A DNA stretch of 30,399 bases. Source: a virus. The number at the start of each line of letters is the position of its first letter. Within the stretch, counting starts at the first letter, position 1. The position numbers were made by a program, and so were the translations under genes. Below the pieces are notes generated by a model. That model was given only the letters and a program-made list of their open reading frames with translations. It made no database searches and was not told the DNA's origin. The stretch lies in the IMG/VR virus record IMGVR_UViG_3300037882_000969, positions 1 to 30,399 of that record; one strand, written 5' to 3'. Positions 22,644-30,399 of the stretch are shown here, piece by piece.

Positions 22644-23450
22644 ATGCTAAATAAAATACTCCTAATGTTTTTGCTGATGACGACCGCTGGATATGCCACG
22701 GATGAAACTGATGTGCTAAAAAGCCTTGAAACACCAGCAGATCTAGGCCAAGTAAATGATAATTTTAGGAGAACAGCGACTAGGTTAAGGGCAATTGAAG
22801 CAGGAGTATCTCTAACCACCGGCGTCACTGGGATACTCCCCACAGCCAACGGAGGGACTGGCAAAGATTTCAGCGCGGTGGCCGCAAACGCAATTCCGTA
22901 TTTCAGCAGTACGGGGACGATGGGGAATATTGGGATAGGGACGACGGGGTATGTTTTGACTGCTGGTAACCCACCTAGCTGGATAGCTCCTGGTCATGTT
23001 ATTTATTCATGGTCCGGGCAAGTAGAGAGTGGAGGTACTGGTACAGGCCTTGTGACCAGCACATCAACGATCACTGATTTAGGCACAACCAACAGTGTTT
23101 ATTTGTATTTGAAAGACAGAAATGTTACGGGCGCAAGCAGAACAACGACTTTATTGCGAACAAAATTCAGAAAAATTTCAAGTATTTCATCGGTAGTAAT
23201 TTATGCTTTTGTAAATGAAAACGATAATTCAAGTGGAGCCACTGTTTCAGCGCAATTAAATATTAATGGGTCAACTGTTGATACAGGAACACAGGCAAAT
23301 ACAATTTTTGAGTGGGTTAATTCAACAGCACTTAATGTTTCAGGATTAACTAACGGGACAGTTTATGATATGACGATTGCAATAAAAACAAATGGAAACA
23401 TTAATCCGCATTTTGGATATTTGGGATCAGTAGTAATTTTTGGATATTAA
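22644..23450 (+). CDS. Short fiber protein with signal peptide and one GNIGIGT motif
   Basis: A 268-aa protein with a signal peptide (cleavage GYA/TDE). The N-terminal part is helical (PADLGQVNDNFRRTATRLRA), as in fiber bases that contact the hub. A linker with TGILPTANGGTGKDFSAVA follows, then the motif GNIGIGT, and a beta-rich C-terminal domain of about 130 residues, probably a receptor-binding head. The 'LPxANGGTG' segment is widely seen in phage tail fibers. The gene starts one base after the hub stop. Confidence 0.75.
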   Translation: MLNKILLMFLLMTTAGYATDETDVLKSLETPADLGQVNDNFRRTATRLRAIEAGVSLTTGVTGILPTANGGTGKDFSAVAANAIPYFSSTGTMGNIGIGTTGYVLTAGNPPSWIAPGHVIYSWSGQVESGGTGTGLVTSTSTITDLGTTNSVYLYLKDRNVTGASRTTTLLRTKFRKISSISSVVIYAFVNENDNSSGATVSAQLNINGSTVDTGTQANTIFEWVNSTALNVSGLTNGTVYDMTIAIKTNGNINPHFGYLGSVVIFGY

Positions 23451-23464
23451 TTAAGGAGAATACA

Positions 23465-24265
23465 ATGATGAAATTTATTTTAGCATTGATGTTGATGGTT
23501 GCGGTCTTTCCGGGGATAATCTTTGGAGAATGGGACAAAGATATTCCCCTCGCGGGCGATGTACTTACCGATTTCCCCGTCGATAACCAAGAAAATCTTG
23601 ACCGCCTTGAACTGGTCTTGCGGGAATATCCTAAAGGGATAACGATTTCTTATACTTCCGCATCCACGATCACAGCTTCAACTGGCGGGGTTGTGTGCGC
23701 AGACAGTACGGGCGTGACCAAGAAGTTCCGGGGAAACACTAGTACGACTGCCATCACGTTTAGTGATTTGGACACTGGTGCGGAAGGTAACGGAACATAT
23801 TATGTCTACGCTTCTTGTGATGCCGTGGCTACAACAGCCACTTTTAAAATATCCGCATCATCGACAACGCCAAGCGGTCTTACATCTTATAAGAGGATTG
23901 GGAGTTTTGTTAATGCTTCGAGCGATATTACACCAGGTAGCGTCACAAATGACAGCGAGCCAGTAGACCGTCCCCGCAACGGCGATTGGTCATCCAAGAG
24001 TGTTGACAGCACCTATCAGGCCGCGACCGATGGGCAATTTGTCGGGTACATCTATTGCGACGATTTTGCCATTTTGACCATCAAGACAGATTCTAGTTCG
24101 TCTCCATCAACAACGCGGCAGATCGTTGGATGTAATAGCTCAACAACAAGCTTATATTCAACATTCTCGGTTCCTGTTAAAAAGAATGATTATTATACAG
24201 CGACTAAGAGTGGCAGTTCAGATGTATATTCTTCAGCGGCTTATTTTTTACCAAACGGAGGTTAG
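23465..24265 (+). CDS. Fiber-like protein with signal peptide
   Basis: A 266-aa protein preceded by AAGGAG (6-base spacing). It has a signal peptide (MMKFILALMLMVAVFPGIIFG, cleavage IFG/EWDK). A helical base motif LTDFPVDNQENLDRLELVLR follows, similar in style to the base of the previous fiber, then a Ser/Thr/Asp-rich beta domain. The parallel architecture of the two consecutive genes (leader, helical base, beta head) suggests paralogous tail spikes or fibers. No enzymatic motif is seen. Confidence 0.7.
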   Translation: MMKFILALMLMVAVFPGIIFGEWDKDIPLAGDVLTDFPVDNQENLDRLELVLREYPKGITISYTSASTITASTGGVVCADSTGVTKKFRGNTSTTAITFSDLDTGAEGNGTYYVYASCDAVATTATFKISASSTTPSGLTSYKRIGSFVNASSDITPGSVTNDSEPVDRPRNGDWSSKSVDSTYQAATDGQFVGYIYCDDFAILTIKTDSSSSPSTTRQIVGCNSSTTSLYSTFSVPVKKNDYYTATKSGSSDVYSSAAYFLPNGG

Positions 24266-24266
24266 T

Positions 24267-24632
24267 ATGATATTCTTACTTTTTCTTTTAATGTTCTGCG
24301 CAACGCAAATTGTCCACGCGGATGTGGTAGTTGTATTTGACCCTTCGACGAAAGAAGTTTATAGTTTAAGTAAAGAATCGGATGCGGTAGTTCCTGCCGG
24401 AATGGAAGTTAAGACCATCCAAGGAAACCCGGAGGACTATTATTCTCAGGCCGACGCAAAGGATTATAAATTTGACGGAGATAAATTAATTTTAAATGTT
24501 AAAAAGATAAATGACCGCGAAGAATTACGTCAACAGAAACAGCAGAAACAAGACAATGATAAAGCATTAGCCATTGCAAAACTTAAAGCATTAGGACTTA
24601 CCGACGACGAAATTAAGATTTTATTAAAATAG
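24267..24632 (+). CDS. Small secreted protein, possible fiber accessory
   Basis: A 121-aa protein starting at ATG 24267, after GGAGG. The signal peptide is MIFLLFLLMFCATQIVHA (VHA/DVV). The mature domain has a compact beta segment (VVVFDPSTKEVYSLSKESDA), then a helical Gln/Lys-rich stretch and ends KLKALGLTDDEIKILLK, a C-terminal helix common in small fiber-associated proteins. It is the last gene of the signal-peptide series. Its stop is 2 bases from the stop of the minus-strand HNH gene. Confidence 0.7.
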   Translation: MIFLLFLLMFCATQIVHADVVVVFDPSTKEVYSLSKESDAVVPAGMEVKTIQGNPEDYYSQADAKDYKFDGDKLILNVKKINDREELRQQKQQKQDNDKALAIAKLKALGLTDDEIKILLK

Positions 24633-24634
24633 GG

Positions 24635-25177
24635 TTAAATATGTTTCCAATTTTTACGATTGACTATTTTCGTTATAAGACCTTGGGTTACTCCATAGAT
24701 ACCTGCAAGTGTGCTTTGGTAAATCTTGCCAGTTGCGTATCTCTTCCTGATCTCAAGGACTTCTTCATTCGTAAGTTTACATTGACCCATCTCTTCGCCA
24801 AGAGGCATAAGCCCAAGGGACTTGGCGTGGTCAATGTTCTGTTGAGCAGTTACATATTCGAGATTACTCGGAAGGTTGTTCCCCTTTACACCATCCTTGT
24901 GATTAACTTGATGCCCTTCAGGGCGCGGCCCAAGGAAGGCGCGGGCGACAAGACGATGAACAGGAAATTCTGTTCGAAGATGATCTTTAGTAAGCGCAAT
25001 CCGATGGTAGCCTTTCCTTATTCTGCCGTTAATGAAGACACGGTAAATGGTTCGTTGTGCTTCTTTCCCATGACGAACACACCTAACAAGATGCTCGACA
25101 GACCTGACTTTGCCAAGGTTGCTTACTTCGTAAAGCCCTTCATAACCAACAACATCTTTCCAAATTTCTTGTTCCAT
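24635..25177 (-). CDS. NUMOD4 / HNH homing endonuclease
   Basis: A 180-aa minus-strand protein with three recognisable parts. A NUMOD4 motif (about 6-30; WKDVVGYEGLYEVSNLGKVRS) comes first. An HNH_3 nuclease (73-117) follows, with VHRLVARAFLG, NHKDG (His93) and NNLPSNLEYVTAQQNIDHA. The C-terminus is a NUMOD1-like helix-turn-helix (LTNEEVLEIRKRY...STLAGIYGVTQGLITKI). This is the standard layout of free-standing phage homing endonucleases, which cut DNA at sites in related phages and spread by repair. A GAGG precedes the start. It is convergent with the upstream + gene and divergent from the downstream one. It does not interrupt a visible gene and no intron is seen around it. Confidence 0.93.
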   Translation of the reverse strand: MEQEIWKDVVGYEGLYEVSNLGKVRSVEHLVRCVRHGKEAQRTIYRVFINGRIRKGYHRIALTKDHLRTEFPVHRLVARAFLGPRPEGHQVNHKDGVKGNNLPSNLEYVTAQQNIDHAKSLGLMPLGEEMGQCKLTNEEVLEIRKRYATGKIYQSTLAGIYGVTQGLITKIVNRKNWKHI

Positions 25178-25210
25178 ATCAACCTCAAAAGAAAAACCCT
25201 TTTCGACGTG

Positions 25211-25288
25211 GCTTGTAGGAAGTGTTTAGATTTCCACACGTTTACTCAGGGTTTAATTTTAAAGTTTCTCAACACACTTACTACAAGC
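25211..25288. repeat. Inverted repeat between the HNH gene and the next + gene
   Basis: GCTTGTAGGAAGTGTTT (25211-25227) is repeated in inverse at 25271-25288, pairing over 8 + 6 bases with one internal mismatch and a loop of about 43 bases. A minus-strand TATAAT lies next to it (complement of 25295-25300), without a good -35. It may be the endonuclease promoter/operator, or a folded leader. Confidence 0.55.
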
Positions 25289-25317
25289 AGGTTTATTATA
25301 TCATAAAGGAGATAAAT

Positions 25318-26184
25318 ATGGGATTTTCATTGTTCGGCAATGGCGACTTCGGAAGTGGGCTATTTGGAATGGGCCTTCTGGGAAGTGATGATAAAAGTTA
25401 CACAGAAGATATTAAATATCCAGATTACTATTCCGATCCTAATTTTGATTCAACACAGACCTTTCTGAATGACTACAGCAAGAATTTACTTCAGAATGGG
25501 CCGGTGGACTACTATAAGCCTTTGGGCGAATACGGCTCCCCAGAATTCATGGACTTCATGAACCAATCAAATGCCGCGACACTTAAAGGCATTGATGAGG
25601 CTGGAGCAAGGACAGGCCGTGCTCGCGGTGGACGTACCGGTGAGATTGCCGCGCAAGCACTTGGAGATAAGAACGCAACTTTAATGTATTCCGATTATTT
25701 GCGTGCAATGAACGGAAGACAAACACTTATGAATACCGGGCTTAATACTCAATTCAATGTCCGCGATGCAGGATTTAACAATCAGAATTCTCGTAATAAT
25801 TTCAATGTCGGTGGTGCGGAATTTAATTATCGAAAAGCTCTCGGGCTTGATGCTTATGACCAACAAGGTAATGAAGCGATGGGCAAGATGATCGGTAATC
25901 TAGCTCCTATCGCTGGCGCAGGTATTGGTATGATGGTTGGTGGTCCGGTCGGCGCATTGGCTGGCTATGGAATTGGCAGTTCACTTTTCGGTGGAAGCGG
26001 TGAAACTCCGCAATGGTTAGATGTGCTTAATCAAAGCAAAGGAACAAATGTTCAAACACCCGCAAGCACAGCAGGAGTGTCTACTCTTGGGGCTATCAAT
26101 CCAGCCGATTTCAGGAAGAATTATTCACCGAAGTTTGGGAATTATATGCCAGAAGAATTAGACTTTGCGGCATTAGGACTATAA
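25318..26184 (+). CDS. Probable virion-internal (ejection) protein, Gly-rich
   Basis: A 288-aa protein after AAGGAGATAAAT. The N-terminus is Gly/Phe-rich (FGNGDFGSGLFGMGLLG), followed by a helical part with AGARTGRARGGRTGEIAAQALG. A glycine-zipper membrane segment lies near residues 195-225 (APIAGAGIGMMVGGPVGALA). Small proteins of this build follow fiber genes in podoviruses and travel inside the virion, later helping DNA cross the cell envelope. The assignment is by pattern and position. It has no signal peptide, in contrast with the genes before the HNH. Confidence 0.6.
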   Translation: MGFSLFGNGDFGSGLFGMGLLGSDDKSYTEDIKYPDYYSDPNFDSTQTFLNDYSKNLLQNGPVDYYKPLGEYGSPEFMDFMNQSNAATLKGIDEAGARTGRARGGRTGEIAAQALGDKNATLMYSDYLRAMNGRQTLMNTGLNTQFNVRDAGFNNQNSRNNFNVGGAEFNYRKALGLDAYDQQGNEAMGKMIGNLAPIAGAGIGMMVGGPVGALAGYGIGSSLFGGSGETPQWLDVLNQSKGTNVQTPASTAGVSTLGAINPADFRKNYSPKFGNYMPEELDFAALGL

Positions 26185-26198
26185 AAAAGGAGTTTACC

Positions 26199-27053
26199 GT
26201 GGGCCTAAGAAATATAGCAATGATTTACAGCTCCGCTGTTGATGAAGCAAGGAAGTCATCACAGAATCTTCAACTCATTAACGAAGCAAGGCGCAAGCGT
26301 GAACAGGAAGACCAAATATTTGACATAAAAAAGAAAGAGGCCACTCTTTCACTTGAGAAGGCTCGTCTTGGAAATGTGGATACTCAAGCTAATATTGACC
26401 ATCAAGAAGCGTTATTTAAGAGCTGGGAAAAAAGCCAGAACGCTATCAATGCCGGCAAGGACGAGCAAATCAAACAAGCCGAACATTCTGAAACCATGAA
26501 AGGCCAGCAGGCCGCGTTGGTGGCATCAAGGATAGCGCAGACCGTAAATCCGCGCCTTGGCGCTTCCCCATTGACGAATTACCCCGCGCAGGACGCGTCC
26601 AACGATACTGGATTTTCAAACGGAACAAAGGATATGTCAGATGATCGTGGATTCACCGCAGACGTTTCAAATATGCGTCCTGTTATTAATTCAAGAGGAC
26701 GAATGTCCTTAGCCGCAAACAAAAGCGAATCCTCACAACAAGGCAAGATAATTAATCTAGCTCGTCAGTTAGCAAGAGAATCCGCCATTGACCCAAAATT
26801 AGGTGGTAGAATACCAGTGACGCCAGAAATGATTCGTGATATGATGCCGAAAGCCAAAGACCTGATTATGAATGGCGGACAAAATCTTGGCGATTCCGTA
26901 CAGAACCAAAATAGCGACGAGAACGTAGGAAAGCCGGTTAATAACCTTGGGAAGATTGAACAGGGTAAAGTAAAAGAAGGATCGATTGTTAAAAATAATA
27001 AGACCGGACAGAAATTAATCCTAAAGGGCGGTCAATGGCAACCAACCAAATAA
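26199..27053 (+). CDS. Helical internal virion protein (GTG start)
   Basis: A 284-aa hydrophilic protein that starts at GTG 26199, with AAAAGGAG 8 bases upstream. The N-terminal 130 residues are a charged helical region with coiled-coil spacing (NEARRKREQEDQIFDIKKKE). A low-complexity Asn/Asp/Ser-rich linker and a small C-terminal beta domain (GSIVKNNKTGQKLILKGGQW) follow. The C-terminal motif resembles the short SH3-like domains found in ejection and tail proteins. The next gene starts inside its last codons. A role as an ejected protein or chaperone for the giant protein is inferred. Confidence 0.6.
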   Translation: MGLRNIAMIYSSAVDEARKSSQNLQLINEARRKREQEDQIFDIKKKEATLSLEKARLGNVDTQANIDHQEALFKSWEKSQNAINAGKDEQIKQAEHSETMKGQQAALVASRIAQTVNPRLGASPLTNYPAQDASNDTGFSNGTKDMSDDRGFTADVSNMRPVINSRGRMSLAANKSESSQQGKIINLARQLARESAIDPKLGGRIPVTPEMIRDMMPKAKDLIMNGGQNLGDSVQNQNSDENVGKPVNNLGKIEQGKVKEGSIVKNNKTGQKLILKGGQWQPTK

Positions 27054-30000
27054 ACATTCCTGAAGGTTTTGAATTAGACGAAGGATCGCCAGATACAACA
27101 TCTTTTGATAACGCTTTCAACTTCACTCTTGGTCGAGAAGGCGGTTATGTTGTCGATAATGGTGGTCCGACGAATTTTGGAATTACACAAAATACACTTG
27201 ACGCTTATGACAAGGCTCGCGGTAGAAGTCCCCGCAAAGTAACTGATATTCGCGTTAATGACGCTAAAGAAATTTACCGTGATGAATTTTTTGATAAACC
27301 AAAATTAAATCTTCTGCCACCAGATACCGCCGCAATAGCTTTTGATTATGGAGTTACGTCAAGTCCTGCTCGCGCTGTTAAAGCTATTCAAGGAATTGTT
27401 GGCGTTAAACAAGATGGCATCAATGGTCCTAAAACCCAAGATGCTGTCAATAGCTTCATTAATAAGAACGGTGAGAAGGCTTTGCTTCAAGGTCTTAAAG
27501 ATAGCATGAAGAAGCACTATCTTAACATCACAAGAGACGAGGATCCGAAGGTTCGGCGTAACGGGTATCTAAATCGGGTAGAGGCAATCAAAGAAAAGTT
27601 TGATTTAAGTCAGCTCTTTGGTATTTCCACGGCTCATGCCGATGAAGTACCTAATGCAGATTCAACAGCCATACCCCCCGGATTTGAGATTGACCAGCCC
27701 GTTGATGCCACGGCTATCCCTGAAGGTTTTGAATTAGAACAACCTGAACAGCAATCACAATCTTCCATCCCTGATGGATTTGAATTAGAACCAGAAAGAC
27801 CAATCATTGATGAACGCAATTCTGAAGTCGAAGCGGCATATACAAGGATTGCAAACAAAGCCAGCGATATAGGCAAGAACGCTAAAGAGTATGCTGTTAA
27901 GGGTGCAAAGGCTATTGGCAAGGGTATTGCCGGATTCTTTGTTTATTCACCAGCCGCTTACGGTGGATGGCAGAAATCAGTTGGAGAACAGCCAGAAGAT
28001 TCCCCATCTTTTTGGGATCAGTCTATAAATGTTGGCCTTGAAACGCTTGGCGTAGAACCAAACAAGCAGAAGCTTGTTGAAGTATCGCCAGAGAGAATTG
28101 CCCGTAACAAAGCGCTTGTTGAAAGCGGTCAAAGGATTATTGATAAAGCAAAAGAAAATCTCATATCCAGTGGATTGACCCGTCCAGAATCAAGTGGCGC
28201 AGAGCAATTATTGTACGATATTGGCGGTGGTGGAGCTAGCCTTGCGACTGCTTTAGGAGTAGCGATAACAACCAGAAGCACAGTAGCCCCGTCATTGTTA
28301 TTTGGTGCTTTCCAAAAAGGTATGATTTATGAAGAAGCCAGAAACAAAGGAGTTTCCCCGCAAGAAGCTGATTTCAAATCCAACGTGGCCGGTATCGTTG
28401 AAGGCGCAACGGAAATGGTTGGCATTAACTTCATGCTTAAAGAATATGGCGGAAGGTTATTAAATTTTGGTATAAAAGCTGGACAAGAAGTCGCTCAAGA
28501 GTTTATTCAAACCGGATCGGAAGGAATTATCGCAGAAGATTGGCGCAAGGTTGGCGGTATGGCTATTCTCAAGGATTCTGCTTATGCCGGTATGCTTGGA
28601 GGGATATTAGGCGGTGGGGCTTCTTTGGCGATGGACATTGCCAATCTCAATGGCACGATGGACAAATTCGAAGCGGCAGGGATTTCAAAAGAAAATGCTA
28701 GAGCGATTATCACTAAGCAAGCGGAAGTAATTGAGGACGAGATACATTCTTCCGTATTGCCGGAAGTTGAGAAAGAATTTGGAGTTGAGCCGGCCAAAGA
28801 TACTACCAAAGAACAATCAGAAGCGATCACAGCGGAAACTGCTGGAAAAGTCATCGGCATCGACGCAAAGACCAAGCTCCCTATTATCGACACAACCCAA
28901 CAAGGAGCCACTGATGAAAAAAGCAAAGGGCAAGAAGCCAGCCAAGAAGTGCTAAAGGAAGGTCCCGGTACACAAGCCGGCGTCCCTGGGGCAGAGCCGG
29001 GAGCATCTTCTGAACCCCCAATAGACCAGGTTATGCAGGGGGAGGGGCAGAAAGAATCAAGTAGGGACATTCTACTGAACGCATACCGTAAAGCTGTCCT
29101 GCCAGAATACAATACTCATTCTGAACTTGTCTTGCTTGATGCCTTTGTTGAAAAGGTCAGAGCATTAGACCCTAAGAATGAAGACGACGCCATTTGGATT
29201 AAGCATGGCGCAAAATATGAAGCTACCGTTTCCTATCCGCACTCTTTGGGCGAGAACGGTTACCAGACCACATTTAATTATGACGCAAAGCCCACCGTCG
29301 AAGACTTAAAGAAAGACATCCTTGAGGAATACAACGACACCAAGAAACGAATTAATGAGCCATTGGTCGCTGGTATTGTTGCGAAATCTGGCCGTGACGA
29401 GAACATTGAGAAGGCTATTGATAAAGTAATGTCTTCCAAACTCCCCCCCTCCCCCCTCCACGAAGAAGCCAAGAAGTATAAGACGGCGGAGGAGTTTGTT
29501 AATAATCAAACTACTCACAAAGGAATTAAAAAATATGATTTAGATAATGAAGATTACCAGACACAGATGGTCAATGATATTGAAAATACAAAAACCAAAG
29601 GGGAGTATTTTGGAATAGGGTTACGGGGCCTCTATAAAGATGAGATTGGGAAGAAAAAATTAAGAAATTCTTATATGTGGGAAGATGGGGAAAAAACAAA
29701 AAATAAATTAGGTGGAACATCTGTTGTTGGTGTGGTCTCTGATTGGGACAATGCGGATAATAAAGAATTATGGGATGGAATAAGAGATGCTTTGAATAGG
29801 GTGCCAGCGTATGGAGATTCTGGAATTACTGCTATTGTAAAAGGGAAATATCTTAAAGATGAGGTTAACGAAGATATTGACGAATTTGTTTTAGGAAATG
29901 CGGAAGTTATTGGATATATTGATGATTCAATAAATAGTAAAACCAAATCCCAACTCACCCAAATCTGGAACGAGGCGAACAAACCCTTAACGACACCAAT

Positions 30001-30399
30001 TACAAAAGAACTTTATCGTGGTGGAAATGATGGATATTTTTATAGTGAAGACCCTAATGTAGCAAAACAATATGGGGATGTTAAAAAGGAAACAGTAACT
30101 TTTAACAATCCATTGGTAGCAAAGAATTGGGTGGAAGCAAAGACTAAGTTAGGACTAAAGTCAACGGATGATATGTCTAAGCTAATCTCTACTGCCAAAG
30201 AAAAAGGATATGATGGACTTATATTTGATACAAAAGATGGCACAAATTATGTAAAGACATCCATTGAACAGAAACCCTTAACCCAAGAGGTTAAGACGAA
30301 ACAAGCCGTTGCCCCACCCGCCAAGCCTCCTGTGGAATCAAGGAAGTATACTGTCGAAGAAACCAAAGATATTCCGGGTGAAGTCATATTAACTAAAGA
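27035..30399 (+). CDS. Giant polyvalent ejected protein: GH108 muramidase plus ADP-ribosyltransferase-like domain, 3' partial
   Basis: An uninterrupted frame from ATG 27035 to the right edge (at least 1121 aa; no stop in the window). Residues 25-110 match glycosyl hydrolase 108: LGREGGYVVDNGGPTNFGIT with candidate catalytic Glu35, then a DKPKLNLLPPDTAAIAFDYG segment. A peptidoglycan-binding type helix pair with VKQDGINGPKT follows. Four IP-[E/P/D]-GFE motifs (residues 8, 213, 228, 245), then Gly/Ala-rich hydrophobic stretches (about 395-550), typify proteins ejected with phage DNA. A linker, EEAKKYKTAEEFV (about 810-822), leads to two more domains. The last (about 990-1075) has LYRGG (R995), YFYSEDPNVAKQYG (S1004) and KGYDGLIFD, the pattern of polyvalent-protein ADP-ribosyltransferases. 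AAAGGGCGG precedes the start inside the upstream gene. Muramidase is secure; transferase is inferred from spacing. Confidence 0.82.
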   Translation, partial: MATNQINIPEGFELDEGSPDTTSFDNAFNFTLGREGGYVVDNGGPTNFGITQNTLDAYDKARGRSPRKVTDIRVNDAKEIYRDEFFDKPKLNLLPPDTAAIAFDYGVTSSPARAVKAIQGIVGVKQDGINGPKTQDAVNSFINKNGEKALLQGLKDSMKKHYLNITRDEDPKVRRNGYLNRVEAIKEKFDLSQLFGISTAHADEVPNADSTAIPPGFEIDQPVDATAIPEGFELEQPEQQSQSSIPDGFELEPERPIIDERNSEVEAAYTRIANKASDIGKNAKEYAVKGAKAIGKGIAGFFVYSPAAYGGWQKSVGEQPEDSPSFWDQSINVGLETLGVEPNKQKLVEVSPERIARNKALVESGQRIIDKAKENLISSGLTRPESSGAEQLLYDIGGGGASLATALGVAITTRSTVAPSLLFGAFQKGMIYEEARNKGVSPQEADFKSNVAGIVEGATEMVGINFMLKEYGGRLLNFGIKAGQEVAQEFIQTGSEGIIAEDWRKVGGMAILKDSAYAGMLGGILGGGASLAMDIANLNGTMDKFEAAGISKENARAIITKQAEVIEDEIHSSVLPEVEKEFGVEPAKDTTKEQSEAITAETAGKVIGIDAKTKLPIIDTTQQGATDEKSKGQEASQEVLKEGPGTQAGVPGAEPGASSEPPIDQVMQGEGQKESSRDILLNAYRKAVLPEYNTHSELVLLDAFVEKVRALDPKNEDDAIWIKHGAKYEATVSYPHSLGENGYQTTFNYDAKPTVEDLKKDILEEYNDTKKRINEPLVAGIVAKSGRDENIEKAIDKVMSSKLPPSPLHEEAKKYKTAEEFVNNQTTHKGIKKYDLDNEDYQTQMVNDIENTKTKGEYFGIGLRGLYKDEIGKKKLRNSYMWEDGEKTKNKLGGTSVVGVVSDWDNADNKELWDGIRDALNRVPAYGDSGITAIVKGKYLKDEVNEDIDEFVLGNAEVIGYIDDSINSKTKSQLTQIWNEANKPLTTPITKELYRGGNDGYFYSEDPNVAKQYGDVKKETVTFNNPLVAKNWVEAKTKLGLKSTDDMSKLISTAKEKGYDGLIFDTKDGTNYVKTSIEQKPLTQEVKTKQAVAPPAKPPVESRKYTVEETKDIPGEVILTK

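Noticed and set aside
24635-25177. HNH gene as part of an intron or intein
   Set aside because: Both flanking genes look complete with their own starts and stops, so it is free-standing and intergenic.
24641-25306. 221-aa + strand frame opposite the HNH gene
   Set aside because: It is the exact antisense of a clear NUMOD4/HNH protein and has no family resemblance of its own.
28582-29112. Minus-strand Ser/Pro-rich frame and a + strand frame at 28731-28955
   Set aside because: Both lie inside the giant + strand gene, which is open without interruption across this region.
1-30399. Prophage boundaries (attachment sites, integrase, repressor)
   Set aside because: No integrase, repressor or direct-repeat attachment site is visible, so integration status cannot be judged from this window.

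Overview
The window reads as the structural (late) half of a double-stranded DNA tailed phage or prophage. Almost every gene is on the + strand, genes are short-spaced or overlap by ATGA/TAATG junctions, and the order is canonical: small terminase, large terminase, portal, scaffold-like protein, decoration-like protein, major capsid protein, fibers, small membrane/lysis-like genes, head-tail adaptor, tail hub, more fibers, and virion-internal (ejected) proteins. A very long P22-size portal (710 aa), an adaptor plus a large DNA-stabilisation/tail-hub type protein, and the absence of any tail tube, sheath or tape-measure gene suggest a podovirus-like particle. An O-antigen ligase/polymerase homologue, Sec signal peptides and a lipoprotein suggest a diderm (Gram-negative type) host. 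The species cannot be named from this sequence.

Layout. 1-1015: end of a Gly-X repeat protein, a heptad-repeat protein and a probable Acb2/Tad1-type cyclic-nucleotide sponge (anti-CBASS/anti-Thoeris). 1036-1420: gene-free, with a tRNA-like element closed by an unusually long helix, then a hairpin-rich stretch that looks like a structured RNA. 1421-2676: accessory small genes (YopX-like, Cys/His protein, two membrane peptides). 2722-4533: extended -10 promoter and terminase pair. 4534-4969: a control region with a small minus-strand basic protein, a repeated GCGACGG-containing site, a consensus-like promoter and an attenuator-like terminator ahead of the portal. 4970-11012: portal, scaffold, decoration and capsid. 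11023-17659: secreted-looking protein, Wzy/WaaL-family membrane protein, coiled-coil protein and GNVGIG fiber. 17675-19510: small membrane/lysis-like genes, including an out-of-frame embedded lipoprotein. 19507-24632: adaptor, hub and fibers. 24635-25177: minus-strand NUMOD4/HNH homing endonuclease. 25318-30399: internal virion proteins, ending in an open reading frame of at least 1121 codons (27035 to the window end).

The most unusual feature is that seven proteins in the fiber/hub part of the virion operon (11023, 13972, 17357, 20171, 22644, 23465, 24267) each start with what looks like a cleavable Sec signal peptide. Phage tails are normally assembled in the cytoplasm, so this block suggests export of fiber and hub subunits or some other extracytoplasmic step. 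The second is the terminal giant protein, which joins a GH108-type muramidase, IP-x-GFE repeats, hydrophobic segments and a C-terminal ADP-ribosyltransferase-like domain, as in ejected 'polyvalent' proteins. No integrase, repressor, tail tape measure or stand-alone endolysin is visible.
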